From contig NZ_VIAR01000010.1 in the NCBI RefSeq assembly GCF_006546625.1, positions 54,897 to 118,896 of the forward strand: 64,000 nt of DNA, given 5' to 3'. Made by a program: the position numbers and the translations under genes. Origin of the DNA: Haloflavibacter putidus. Its GTDB lineage: Bacteria > Bacteroidota > Bacteroidia > Flavobacteriales > Flavobacteriaceae. The notes under the pieces were generated by a model. The model did no database searches and was not told the DNA's origin. It worked only from the letters and a program-made list of their open reading frames with translations. Each line of letters begins with the position of its first letter. Positions within the stretch are counted from its first letter, which is position 1. Shown here piece after piece: positions 25,453 through 34,188 of the stretch.

Positions 25453-26823
25453 CTAAATCATAATCTCCCTAACGGTATTTAACTTCGGGATACTCACCTT
25501 CCAGTTATTTTCATCCTGCAATTTCACACGCAAAGCATCTTGCGCCGTAGGTTCGCCGTGAATAAGGAAAGTTTCTTCCGGAATGTTCTTGATTTCGCTT
25601 ACCCAATCTAAAAGTCCGTGTTGATCGGCGTGCGCCGACAGGCTTTCTATATGATGTATTTCTGCTTTCACAGCATGATACTTTCCGAAAAACTTTAACT
25701 CCTGCGCGCCTTCCAACAACTGTCTTCCACGTGTTCCTTCTGCCTGATAGCCTACCAGCAAAACCGTAGTGTTCGGCTTGTCTATCATTTGTTTTAAATA
25801 GGTTAACACCCTTCCCCCGGTTACCATACCGCTTCCGGCAATAACCACTTTTGGCTGCGAATTGTCTATGGTTTCCCAAGTTTCTTTATAGGAAGTAATA
25901 ATATTCATCCTGTTGTTCATCGCCCTAAAATCTCGCATTGGTATTTTATGCCAATCGGGAAAGCTATCAAAAACAGAAAGAACATTATTACCCATAGGGC
26001 TATCTATAAAAATTGGGATATTCGGAATTCGGTTTTCATTGTAGAGTTTCCAAAACAAAAACATTAAAGTTTGCAAGCGTTCTACTGCGAATGACGGAAT
26101 TATTAAATTGCCGCGGTTATGGATGGTTTTATTAATAAGCGAGACTAGTTTTTCTGAAACGCTTTCTTCTGGATGGCATTTCCCGCCGTAAGTGCTTTCC
26201 ATAAAGAGATAATCTGCCCATTCTGGTTTCTGTGGCGGGTAAAGTAATAGGTCTTCTTCCCGACCAATATCCCCTGAAAAAACAAAGATTTTACCGAAGA
26301 TCTCCAACTCGATAAAAGTCGCTCCAATAATATGCCCGTTATAACGGAATCGGTATCTGATATTTTCCGATAGTTTTAGCCACTTATCTTTTTCTTCATA
26401 CTGAAAAAAACCTAGACTAAACTCGGCGTCTTTAATGGTATAGAAAGGCTCTGCGGGATGATGTTTAGAATAGCCTTCTTTATTGGCACGTTCAGCTTCT
26501 TCTTCGTGAATTTTAGCACTATCCAACAATATAATTTTAGTTATTGCTAGCGTAGGCGAGGTGCCGATAATTTTTCCGCGAAAACCCTGTTTTACCAATC
26601 GTGGTAAATAACCCGTATGGTCTAAATGACCGTGCGTCAATAAAACCACATCTATTGCCGAAACATCTATTGGCAGGTCTTCCCAATTTTTTTCACGCAG
26701 TTCTTTTAAGCCCTGAAACATTCCGCAATCTATCAAAATGTTCTGCTCCGGTGTTTCCAGATAGAATTTAGAACCAGTCACTGTTCCCGCAGCTCCCAGA
26801 AAATGGATTTTTATGTTTTTCAT
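25453..26823 (-). CDS. MBL-fold beta-CASP RNA-metabolising hydrolase
   Basis: 456 residues. The metallo-beta-lactamase zinc motif is VVLLTHGHLDHTGYLPRL (about residue 63), with a further His in NGHIIGATFIEL and Asp in VFSGDIGRE. The beta-CASP insertion spans about residues 200-330 (PSFAVERLQTLMFLFW, FIDSPMG). The C-terminal RMMBL part carries SAHADQHGLLDWV and FLIHGEP. This domain set matches bacterial homologues of CPSF73 (YSH1-like exonucleases), so RNA 3'-end processing or decay is the likely role. Confidence 0.9.
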   Translation of the reverse strand: MKNIKIHFLGAAGTVTGSKFYLETPEQNILIDCGMFQGLKELREKNWEDLPIDVSAIDVVLLTHGHLDHTGYLPRLVKQGFRGKIIGTSPTLAITKIILLDSAKIHEEEAERANKEGYSKHHPAEPFYTIKDAEFSLGFFQYEEKDKWLKLSENIRYRFRYNGHIIGATFIELEIFGKIFVFSGDIGREEDLLLYPPQKPEWADYLFMESTYGGKCHPEESVSEKLVSLINKTIHNRGNLIIPSFAVERLQTLMFLFWKLYNENRIPNIPIFIDSPMGNNVLSVFDSFPDWHKIPMRDFRAMNNRMNIITSYKETWETIDNSQPKVVIAGSGMVTGGRVLTYLKQMIDKPNTTVLLVGYQAEGTRGRQLLEGAQELKFFGKYHAVKAEIHHIESLSAHADQHGLLDWVSEIKNIPEETFLIHGEPTAQDALRVKLQDENNWKVSIPKLNTVREIMI

Positions 26824-26872
26824 ATCAATAGCTTTTATATAAAGGCGTTGTTTTCACCATAGACTACATTGA

Positions 26873-27454
26873 TTATTTTAATTTATTAGTAGAACCCCGA
26901 ACTATCCTTGAAATAATTCCGCTTTGATTTGTGAATTCTGCCATGACTACACCTCCAATGTGTAATGCAATAAATGCTAGGAGATAGTAAATGCCAAGAA
27001 CATGGATTTCTTCCATAGGTTTTTTCAAATCTTTTGGCCCCAATTCTATAATAAGCCCTGTAACTAATGACACTACCACACATACATAAAAAATGATGTA
27101 CGTCCATTTCTGAAACTGCTGTTTAAAGGATAGATTTTTATCCAGTGGGTTTTGAAACTTCATAGTTCCGAAAAAAGGTAAAATAAAGCGCAAACTGAAT
27201 AAACCCACCAAAACATATCCTAAATAAATATGCCAATCCCACATTGGTGCTCTTATCTGTTTTGCAAGAACAATAAGCTGATCACGGGAGAGTGATTGGT
27301 CGGTACTAGCTAGATAAGTCTGAATAATATCTGCCATATTGTATTTATTCATCCAGGTCAACCTTAGAAAAATAGTCACCAACAAAAGCAAAAAAGTAAT
27401 TGCTATTGTCCAATGGATAATTCGGTAGATTCTAGAATATTTCACCGTTTCCAT
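26873..27454 (-). CDS. Cytochrome b561-like membrane protein
   Basis: 193 residues with four to five membrane helices: RIIHWTIAITFLLLLVTIFL, WHIYLGYVLVGLFSLRFIL, WTYIIFYVCVVVSLVTGLII, LGIYYLLAFIALHIGGVVM. His residues near 12, 75, 151 and 161 within or at the ends of helices fit bis-heme ligation in the b561/Ni-Fe hydrogenase b-subunit superfamily. It lies between the beta-CASP gene and a DUF302 gene in a stress-type cluster. The electron donor and acceptor are unknown. Confidence 0.8.
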   Translation of the reverse strand: METVKYSRIYRIIHWTIAITFLLLLVTIFLRLTWMNKYNMADIIQTYLASTDQSLSRDQLIVLAKQIRAPMWDWHIYLGYVLVGLFSLRFILPFFGTMKFQNPLDKNLSFKQQFQKWTYIIFYVCVVVSLVTGLIIELGPKDLKKPMEEIHVLGIYYLLAFIALHIGGVVMAEFTNQSGIISRIVRGSTNKLK

Positions 27455-27486
27455 ACTATTTTATTTAAGTTTAAGCTATAGAGCTT

Positions 27487-27876
27487 TTATATACTTTGAA
27501 TAATTTTAGCCAATTTCTCTTGGACGTCTTTGGCAATTTCTCCCAACTCATCATTTTCTACAGCCGTCATAGAAGCTGCAGGATCTACAGCCGAAACCTC
27601 AACGGTACCGAGTTCTTTTTCCTGTACTATTACATTACAAGGCAGCATTGTTCCTATCTTATCTTCGGCTTTTAGGGCTTCATACGCCATTTTCGGATTG
27701 CAGGCGCCTAGAATCGTATAGTTATAAAAATCGGCATCCAATTTCTTTTTCAGGGTTGCTTTTAGATCTATTTCGGTCAATACGCCAAAACCTTCTTTTT
27801 TTAAAGCTTCGGTAGTTTTTTCAATAGCTTCTTTAAAACTTGCGTTTTTTAACGTTGTGCTTATATAATATTTCAT
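27487..27876 (-). CDS. DUF302 protein
   Basis: 129 residues, cytosolic. The motifs TTEALKKEGFGVLTEIDLKATLKKKL, ILGACNPKMAYEAL and MLPCNVIVQE (with two conserved Cys) are those of DUF302, a family often found beside metal-resistance and sulfur or stress genes. The fold is a compact alpha/beta roll with no settled function. It starts 32 bases before the cytochrome gene, in the same direction. Confidence 0.9.
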   Translation of the reverse strand: MKYYISTTLKNASFKEAIEKTTEALKKEGFGVLTEIDLKATLKKKLDADFYNYTILGACNPKMAYEALKAEDKIGTMLPCNVIVQEKELGTVEVSAVDPAASMTAVENDELGEIAKDVQEKLAKIIQSI

Positions 27877-27968
27877 AATTCAATAATTTTAATAGTTAAG
27901 TTTAAGATACAAATAAAAACCTGTTTTTCTGTAACTTACATCACAAAAGAACGTCTTAATGGCAAAGT

Positions 27969-29111
27969 TTATTCCTGGAGCAAAATAAATGCGCCCTTGG
28001 TCAAAAAGTTGGCCTCTGAGTTTAGGTTTTTATTGGTTTTAAATGCGGTAAAACCCTGGTAATTTCCTATAATTTTTACTTCTACGGAATTAAATTCAAT
28101 GCCTTTGTTATCTTCAGCAGTAACTTGTAAAACATATTTTTTTCCATCCAATTCTACCACAGCATTTTCCGGCAGTGCCATATACTCCGATTCTCCGGTA
28201 ATAATTTTGGCATCCACAAACATTCCGGCCGTAAAATTATAAGCGTCTTTTTCAGCAATATGACCGTGAACCATAGCAATACGTCTATTTTGCTCAATGG
28301 TAGTTCCTACCAAATGAACTTCGCCCTTAAATTCTTGTTTGGAAGCTTCCGGAATCGTAAAGCTTATTTGCTGTCCTTTTTTAAGGTGCAGCAAATCTTT
28401 TTCAAAAACCTTCAATTCTAAGTGAATGTGGTCGCTGTTCATAATTTCCATAATCTTATCTGCCGGGGAAACATAGGTTCCCATATTCACGAAAACCCGG
28501 GTTACATTGCCATCAATTGGACTATAAATAGCTACTTGCGAAACAATAGTTCCAGCTTCCACCAAAGCAGGATTGATATTCAGCATTTCAAGGTTTTTCT
28601 TTAAACTGTTCTTTCTTGCCAAATTAGATTTATAGTCACTTTCAGCTTTTAAAAAACTTTTTTGGGAAGTGATTTTTTCCTCCAGCATAATTTTCTGTCG
28701 CTCATATTCGGCTTTGAGGTACGAAAGCTGTTCCACCACCTCCAGATAGTTTTGTTGCATCGTGATAAACTCGGGGTTTTCCAGAGTTACCAAGCGCTGC
28801 CCTTTTTTAACTTGATCACCTACCAACAAAGGAGTGTCCTTAATATAACCGCCGGAGAAAGCACTTATTATTGCTTTACTCTGCGGCGGCACATCTATAA
28901 CACCGGTAGTTTGTACAGTTTCAGCAAAGCGTTTTTTAGTAAGTTTTCCCAACGCCATTTTTTCGCCTTCAAATTGTGCTTTAGAAAGATAAATGCGCTC
29001 TTTTTGGGTTTCTTCGGAAGTTGTTTCGGTAAGATTTATCTCTTTTTCTGAATTGTTGCAAGACCCTAATAATAGGATTAAAAGCAACGGGATAGATTTT
29101 ATAAATTTCAT
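27969..29111 (-). CDS. RND efflux periplasmic adaptor (CzcB/CusB type)
   Basis: 380 residues. The lipobox is LLLGSCNNS. The lipoyl/barrel-sandwich halves are SAFSGGYIKDTPLLVGDQVKKGQ and YSPIDGNVTRVFVNMGTYVSP, around a coiled-coil hairpin at about residues 115-165. A beta-barrel and a membrane-proximal domain complete it. It links the CzcA-type pump encoded just upstream on the same transcript (12-base gap) to the outer-membrane channel that is fused to that pump. Confidence 0.9.
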   Translation of the reverse strand: MKFIKSIPLLLILLLGSCNNSEKEINLTETTSEETQKERIYLSKAQFEGEKMALGKLTKKRFAETVQTTGVIDVPPQSKAIISAFSGGYIKDTPLLVGDQVKKGQRLVTLENPEFITMQQNYLEVVEQLSYLKAEYERQKIMLEEKITSQKSFLKAESDYKSNLARKNSLKKNLEMLNINPALVEAGTIVSQVAIYSPIDGNVTRVFVNMGTYVSPADKIMEIMNSDHIHLELKVFEKDLLHLKKGQQISFTIPEASKQEFKGEVHLVGTTIEQNRRIAMVHGHIAEKDAYNFTAGMFVDAKIITGESEYMALPENAVVELDGKKYVLQVTAEDNKGIEFNSVEVKIIGNYQGFTAFKTNKNLNSEANFLTKGAFILLQE

Positions 29112-29122
29112 AGCTAATAAGT

Positions 29123-32100
29123 TTAAAGGGTTAGGTAATTGATGGCGATTACAGCCTGGTTGTAATTGTTGAGATTTTCAAGGTATTGTAGTTCTATCTC
29201 ATAGGCATTTTCAAGACTTTGTATGTACTGAAAAAAGTCTATTTCGCCATTTTTATAACTGATAGTTGCCGTGTTTAAGATTTCTTCGGAAAGGGATTTT
29301 CCATCGGTTTCATAATACTCAAGGGCTTCTTCGTATTTTGAAACTTCGTTTAGCAGCTGTATTTTTCTAGAATTCAACTGCACTTTATAATCGATAGCTT
29401 GTTGCTTGCTCATTTCCACAGCAATTTTTGAAGCTTTTATTTTTGAAGCATTTCCGCTGAAAAGCAACGGAATTTTAAGACCAACCTGGTAAGCATACAA
29501 ATTTTGGTTCAAGCCAGAATTACTCCCCAGCGAATAAGAAAAACTAATATCGGGAAGTAAATTTTGCTTTTCCAAACTGCGTTTTGCTTTAAAGAAAGCA
29601 CTTCTTTCTTCATAATAACTTAAAGCAGGATGTTCTTCCAGGCTTGGCAGTAATAGTTGCAATTTTTGCAAAGGTTCTTCAGCAATAGTCAAACTATCTT
29701 TAGGTTGTACGATCTGTTTTAAACGGTTTCGTGCAATTTGCACATCTTCCTTGCTTTGCTTATAATTGGTTTCCAGTTGCCGCTGTTTGGCACGGGCGGT
29801 AATTTTTTCTAGATAATTGGTTTCGCCAAGTTCAAACCGACGCGTCGCGGCTTGCGAAAAGTCTTTGTAAAGACTGTCCAAACTTTGAAAAACGCGCTCC
29901 TTGTTTTTTTCAAATTGAAACTGGTAAAATGCAGCAGCAACCATACCTTTGGTTGTTCGGCTTTGAAGTGCATATTGGCTCGTTTGCATTTCAAACAGAC
30001 GTTGGTTTACATTTTTTTGAGCAAAATAAACCGTAGGAAAAAGAAAGTTCTGTTGCACTCCAAAAACCTGTAAAGGCTCATTGTTAAGCGCCAGGTTGTT
30101 TTGGTCGTACTCATAAAATACGCTGGTTTTTTCAAAAGTGAAAGCGCTCCCAATCAATGCTGCTGCTTCCTCTTTTTGAAATTCGGTAGCCTTTAAACCT
30201 GCATTGTTCTCCAAAGCCATTTCTTGTAAATCCATCAGGTTTTTAGGGCTTTCCTGCGCCATTCCCGAAAACCCGAGAAAGAATACTAGGAGAATTGCGG
30301 GCAGGATTTTTCCGTTAGATTTGAGTTTTTTTTCTTTTTTATCCGAATCAAAAATTGAAAATAAAACGGGCAGCACGATCAAGGTTAATATAGTTGCTGT
30401 GACCAAACCACCAATAACTACCGTGGCCAGAGGGCGTTGAACCTCAGCACCGGCACTGGTTGAAACGGCCATTGGCAGAAATCCGAGAGCAGCCGCAGAA
30501 GCTGTTAACAGTACCGCTCGAAGTCGGTCTTTGGTACCTTGTACAATAAGTTCGGTTTTATTTTTCATTCCTTCTTTTTTAAGTTCTTTAAAATGTTCTA
30601 TCAAAACGATTCCGTTGAGCACCGCGATTCCAAAAAGGGCGATAAACCCGACGCCCGCCGAAATGCTAAACGGCATATCCCGAAGCCACAACAACAAAAC
30701 GCCCCCAACGGCCGCCAACGGGATTGCTGAATAAATCATTAAAGCTTCCTTTACGGAACGAAAGGCGAAGTAAAGCAGTACAAAAATGAGTAACAAAGCA
30801 ACCGGAACTGCTATGAGGAGTCGGTCTTTTGCACTTTGCAGATTTTCGAACTGCCCGCCATAATCTATAGTGTAGCCAACGGGAAGTTTTATATTCTCAG
30901 CAATTAGTTTTTGTACATCGTCCACCACGCTTTGTAAATCGCGATTACGTACATTAATGCCCACCACAATACGGCGTTTGGTATCGTCGCGTGAGATTTT
31001 TGCTGCACCTTTGGTGTATTTTATTTCGGCCAGTTCCCGCAGCGGCACTTTTTCCCCGGAAGGGGTATCTACATATAAGTTTTGCAGGTTCGAAAGGTCG
31101 CGACGCTCATCCTCATTTAGTCGAACCACTAAATCAAAACGTTTTTCGCCCTCAAAAATGCTACCCGAAGATTTGCCGGCAAACCCCATAGCTATCATTT
31201 CATTTAAATCGGCAATGTTCAATCCGTACCGGGCAATTTTAGCACGGTCAAATTTCACGTTCATTTGTGGCAGGCCTACTACCTTTTCGATAATAATATC
31301 TGCGGCGCCATCAACGTCTTCGACAAGGCCTTTTATTTCATTGGCCTTTTTGTTCAGTATATCCAGGTCTTCCCCAAATATTTTAATAGCAATATCTGCC
31401 CGTACCCCGGTAATCAATTCGTTAAAGCGCATCTCGATGGGCTGGGTAAATTCTACTTCCATCCCCGGAATTACGGCGAGTGCTTCCTTGAATTTATCGG
31501 CCAATTCATCTTTGCTTTCTGCCGAAACCCATTCACTCTTTGGTTTTAAGGTGATAATCACATCGCTTTCTTCCATAGACATCGGGTCTGTGGGAACTTC
31601 GGCAGCACCAATACGACTTACCACCTGATCTACTTCCGGGAATTTTTCAATCAGAATATTTTCAATTTTGGTGGTGGCTTCAATGGTTTTGCTAAGGGAA
31701 GTCCCCGTTTTTAACACCGGCTGAATTACAAAATCCCCTTCATCTAAAGTGGGCACAAATTCTCCGCCCATTGTGGTAAAGAGATAAATGGTGGCCGCTA
31801 AAAGTAAAACTGCAATGCCCAAAACAAGTTTTTTCGCACCCAGAGCCCAACGAATCGAGGGTTCGTAAAAGCGATTTAGAAATGCCATAATACGCACAGA
31901 AATGTTTTTCTTAGAGGGAACGGAAGGTTTTAAAAACACAGAGGCTGCCACAGGTACATAGGTAAAACAAAGTAGCATTGCTCCAATTAGCGCAAAGCTG
32001 AATGTCTGCGCCATTGGCCGAAACATTTTGCCCTCTACCCCACTAAGGGAAAGGATTGGGATAAAAACAATTAAAATAATCAATTGACCAAAAATGGCCG

Positions 32101-33454
32101 AATTCATCATTTTTGAAGCACTAGTTACGGTGAGTTTATCCTTTGTAAGTTGTTTTTCTTCGGAAGAAAGTTTATTTAAGTGCGAAGCGTTTTTAGTAAC
32201 CTGAAAAGCTACAAATTCAACTATAATTACAGCCCCGTCAATGATAATTCCAAAATCTATGGCACCAAGGCTCATCAAATTGGCATCGATGCCAAAAATA
32301 TTCATCATAGAAAGCGTAAAAAGCAGCGATAAAGGAATTACGGAAGCCACAACCAGCCCAGACCGGATATTACCCAATAGAAGTACCACCACAAATATTA
32401 CAATGAGAACCCCGAGAATCAGGTTTTCTGCAATGGTAAAGGTAGTTTTGCCAATGAGTACACTACGGTCTAAAAATGGATTGATATAAACACCTTCTGG
32501 CAGGGAGCCGGAAATTTCGGCTACTCGGTCTTTTACCGCTTCAATTACCTTGTTGGAATTGCCGTCTTTTAACATCATTACCTGGCCAAGGATTTTTTCT
32601 CCTTCGCCATTTCCGGTAATCGCGCCAAAACGCAGCGCACTTCCAAATTTAACTTCAGCAACATCTTTTATATAAATGGGGAAGCCATTTTCGGTTTTCA
32701 CCACAATATTCCGGATATCTTCCAGCGAAGATGCTAAACCTTCCCCGCGAATAAAATAGGCCTGGTTTTCTTTTTCAATATAACCGCCACCAGAAACACT
32801 ATTGTTTTTTTCCAGAGCTGTAAAAACCTCTTGGGCAGTTATATTCATGGCGTTTAGCTTGTTGCTGTTTATGGCAACTTCATATTGTTTTAAGTGGCCG
32901 CCCCAGGTATTTACTTCTACCACGCCGGGAATTCCGGACAATTGCCTTTTTACAATCCAATCCTGAATGGTACGAAGATCGGTGGTGGAATAAGTGTCTT
33001 CATAGCCCGGTTTTACATCGAGGACATATTGGTAGATTTCGCCCAAACCGGTGGTTATTGGCCCCATTTCGGGAGAACCAAAGCCTTCCGGTATATTTTC
33101 GGTAGCCGATTTAATTTTCTCGGCAATAAGCTGGCGCGGCAAATAGGTTCCTAAGTCTTCCTCAAAAACGATGGTTACCACCGAAAGTCCAAATTTTGAA
33201 GTAGAACGTATTTCTTTTACCCCTGGTAAATTGGCCATTTCCAACTCTACAGGATAGGTAATAAACTGCTCCATATCTTGCGTAGAAAGGTTACGGGAAG
33301 TGGTAATTACCTGCACCTGGTTGTTGGTGACATCTGGCACCGCACCTATGGGTAATTGGGTGAGAGAATAGACTCCAAAGCCCATCAACACGACCGTAAA
33401 CAAGCCGATGATGAGTTTGTTATTTATACTGAATTGAATGATTTTTGATAGCAT
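29123..33454 (-). CDS. CzcA-family heavy-metal RND pump fused to a TolC-type channel domain
   Basis: 1443 residues. Residues 1 to about 1040 are a complete HME-RND transporter: an N-terminal helix, two large periplasmic loops, and proton-relay helix 4 with LGAIDFGIIIDGAVIIVEF, which fits the divalent-cation (CzcA-like) class. After a cytosolic Lys-rich tail comes a second hydrophobic, signal-like stretch (ILPAILLVFFLGFSGMAQ, about residues 1050-1066). A TolC-like region follows (DLQEMALENNAGLKA ... YKNGEIDFFQYIQSLENAYE). The C-terminal quarter therefore supplies the CzcC part. Substrate is probably Co, Zn, Cd or Cu. Confidence 0.92.
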   Translation of the reverse strand: MLSKIIQFSINNKLIIGLFTVVLMGFGVYSLTQLPIGAVPDVTNNQVQVITTSRNLSTQDMEQFITYPVELEMANLPGVKEIRSTSKFGLSVVTIVFEEDLGTYLPRQLIAEKIKSATENIPEGFGSPEMGPITTGLGEIYQYVLDVKPGYEDTYSTTDLRTIQDWIVKRQLSGIPGVVEVNTWGGHLKQYEVAINSNKLNAMNITAQEVFTALEKNNSVSGGGYIEKENQAYFIRGEGLASSLEDIRNIVVKTENGFPIYIKDVAEVKFGSALRFGAITGNGEGEKILGQVMMLKDGNSNKVIEAVKDRVAEISGSLPEGVYINPFLDRSVLIGKTTFTIAENLILGVLIVIFVVVLLLGNIRSGLVVASVIPLSLLFTLSMMNIFGIDANLMSLGAIDFGIIIDGAVIIVEFVAFQVTKNASHLNKLSSEEKQLTKDKLTVTSASKMMNSAIFGQLIILIVFIPILSLSGVEGKMFRPMAQTFSFALIGAMLLCFTYVPVAASVFLKPSVPSKKNISVRIMAFLNRFYEPSIRWALGAKKLVLGIAVLLLAATIYLFTTMGGEFVPTLDEGDFVIQPVLKTGTSLSKTIEATTKIENILIEKFPEVDQVVSRIGAAEVPTDPMSMEESDVIITLKPKSEWVSAESKDELADKFKEALAVIPGMEVEFTQPIEMRFNELITGVRADIAIKIFGEDLDILNKKANEIKGLVEDVDGAADIIIEKVVGLPQMNVKFDRAKIARYGLNIADLNEMIAMGFAGKSSGSIFEGEKRFDLVVRLNEDERRDLSNLQNLYVDTPSGEKVPLRELAEIKYTKGAAKISRDDTKRRIVVGINVRNRDLQSVVDDVQKLIAENIKLPVGYTIDYGGQFENLQSAKDRLLIAVPVALLLIFVLLYFAFRSVKEALMIYSAIPLAAVGGVLLLWLRDMPFSISAGVGFIALFGIAVLNGIVLIEHFKELKKEGMKNKTELIVQGTKDRLRAVLLTASAAALGFLPMAVSTSAGAEVQRPLATVVIGGLVTATILTLIVLPVLFSIFDSDKKEKKLKSNGKILPAILLVFFLGFSGMAQESPKNLMDLQEMALENNAGLKATEFQKEEAAALIGSAFTFEKTSVFYEYDQNNLALNNEPLQVFGVQQNFLFPTVYFAQKNVNQRLFEMQTSQYALQSRTTKGMVAAAFYQFQFEKNKERVFQSLDSLYKDFSQAATRRFELGETNYLEKITARAKQRQLETNYKQSKEDVQIARNRLKQIVQPKDSLTIAEEPLQKLQLLLPSLEEHPALSYYEERSAFFKAKRSLEKQNLLPDISFSYSLGSNSGLNQNLYAYQVGLKIPLLFSGNASKIKASKIAVEMSKQQAIDYKVQLNSRKIQLLNEVSKYEEALEYYETDGKSLSEEILNTATISYKNGEIDFFQYIQSLENAYEIELQYLENLNNYNQAVIAINYLTL

Positions 33455-33569
33455 AACTAACTAAAAGTTTGCTTTTCGATAACAAAGGATCGAAAAATTA
33501 AATAATAGAAATGAATTGTAAGCACTTTAAAAAAGCGGAATAGGATCTTTCCAGAATAGATTTTTTAGG

Positions 33570-33977
33570 CTATGCTAACTTCGGCGGTTGAAAAATGGAG
33601 GGTTTTTCAATAAAAGAGTAGAGATTCTTATAGTGAAAATTAGAAGTAGTTGAAGAGGGAATTATGGATTTAGAAAGAGGGACTTCAAAAGTTACCAGTA
33701 CCACATCTGTCATCAAATGATTACTTGAATTATGCTGGAAAGGAAGTTTTTCGTGGTCAGATTTCTCTTCTTTATCGTTTTTTTGATGCTCGGCTTTTAA
33801 CGAACCATAATGTTTCTCAAAAAAATTAAAAAAGTTGTCGCCGTGTGTTTCAGCGTGGTATTTTGCGTGTTCTACCAATTCATCCATTACCAGAATATCA
33901 GAAACACCAATTCCTACGCCTTGTAAAAGGACGAGGAAAGATAGCGATATGGTGATTATGGATTTCATTTGGATCAA
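33570..33977 (-). CDS. His-rich small secreted protein upstream of the CzcA gene
   Basis: 135 residues with a signal peptide (SIITISLSFLVLLQGVGIG) and a mature part rich in His, Lys and acidic residues (VEHAKYHAETHGDNFFNFFEKHYG, KSDHEKLPFQHNSSNHLM). The composition and its place directly upstream of czcA suggest periplasmic metal binding or sensing; this is inferred only. Similar short open frames often precede czcA in Bacteroidetes. Confidence 0.7.
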   Translation of the reverse strand: MIQMKSIITISLSFLVLLQGVGIGVSDILVMDELVEHAKYHAETHGDNFFNFFEKHYGSLKAEHQKNDKEEKSDHEKLPFQHNSSNHLMTDVVLVTFEVPLSKSIIPSSTTSNFHYKNLYSFIEKPSIFQPPKLA

Positions 33978-34019
33978 AGTTAGATAAAAATAACGAGTTA
34001 AATTATGACTAAGGTCAGT

Positions 34020-34160
34020 TTATCTGCTTAGTTTTCGCGTGCCCCCGTGACCACCGGCCACAATAAGAAGCACTTTTACGCTCAAATAGATAAATTTGAA
34101 AAACTGAATGATGGGGTTCATCATAAAAAATCGCTTGGTTTTAGATATTCTACGTGTCAT
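34020..34160 (-). CDS. Small membrane-associated protein, 46 residues
   Basis: Reading the minus strand between 34160 and 34020 gives a 46-residue frame starting MTRRISKTKRFFMMNPIIQ. It continues through a hydrophobic segment (FFKFIYLSVKVLLIVAGG) to HGGTRKLSR. The basic start, one membrane helix and the terminal GGHGGTR motif make it look like a genuine small protein. It starts 28 bases after the stop of the SQR-like gene on the same strand, so it is probably in that operon. The function is unknown. Confidence 0.6.
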   Translation of the reverse strand: MTRRISKTKRFFMMNPIIQFFKFIYLSVKVLLIVAGGHGGTRKLSR

Positions 34161-34188
34161 AATATTTTTTGTATTAAATCGTTAAATT

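Noticed and set aside
30204..33154. Several plus-strand frames opposite the CzcA fusion gene
   Set aside because: They are antisense shadows of a clear, full-length transporter gene; no promoter or domain supports them.
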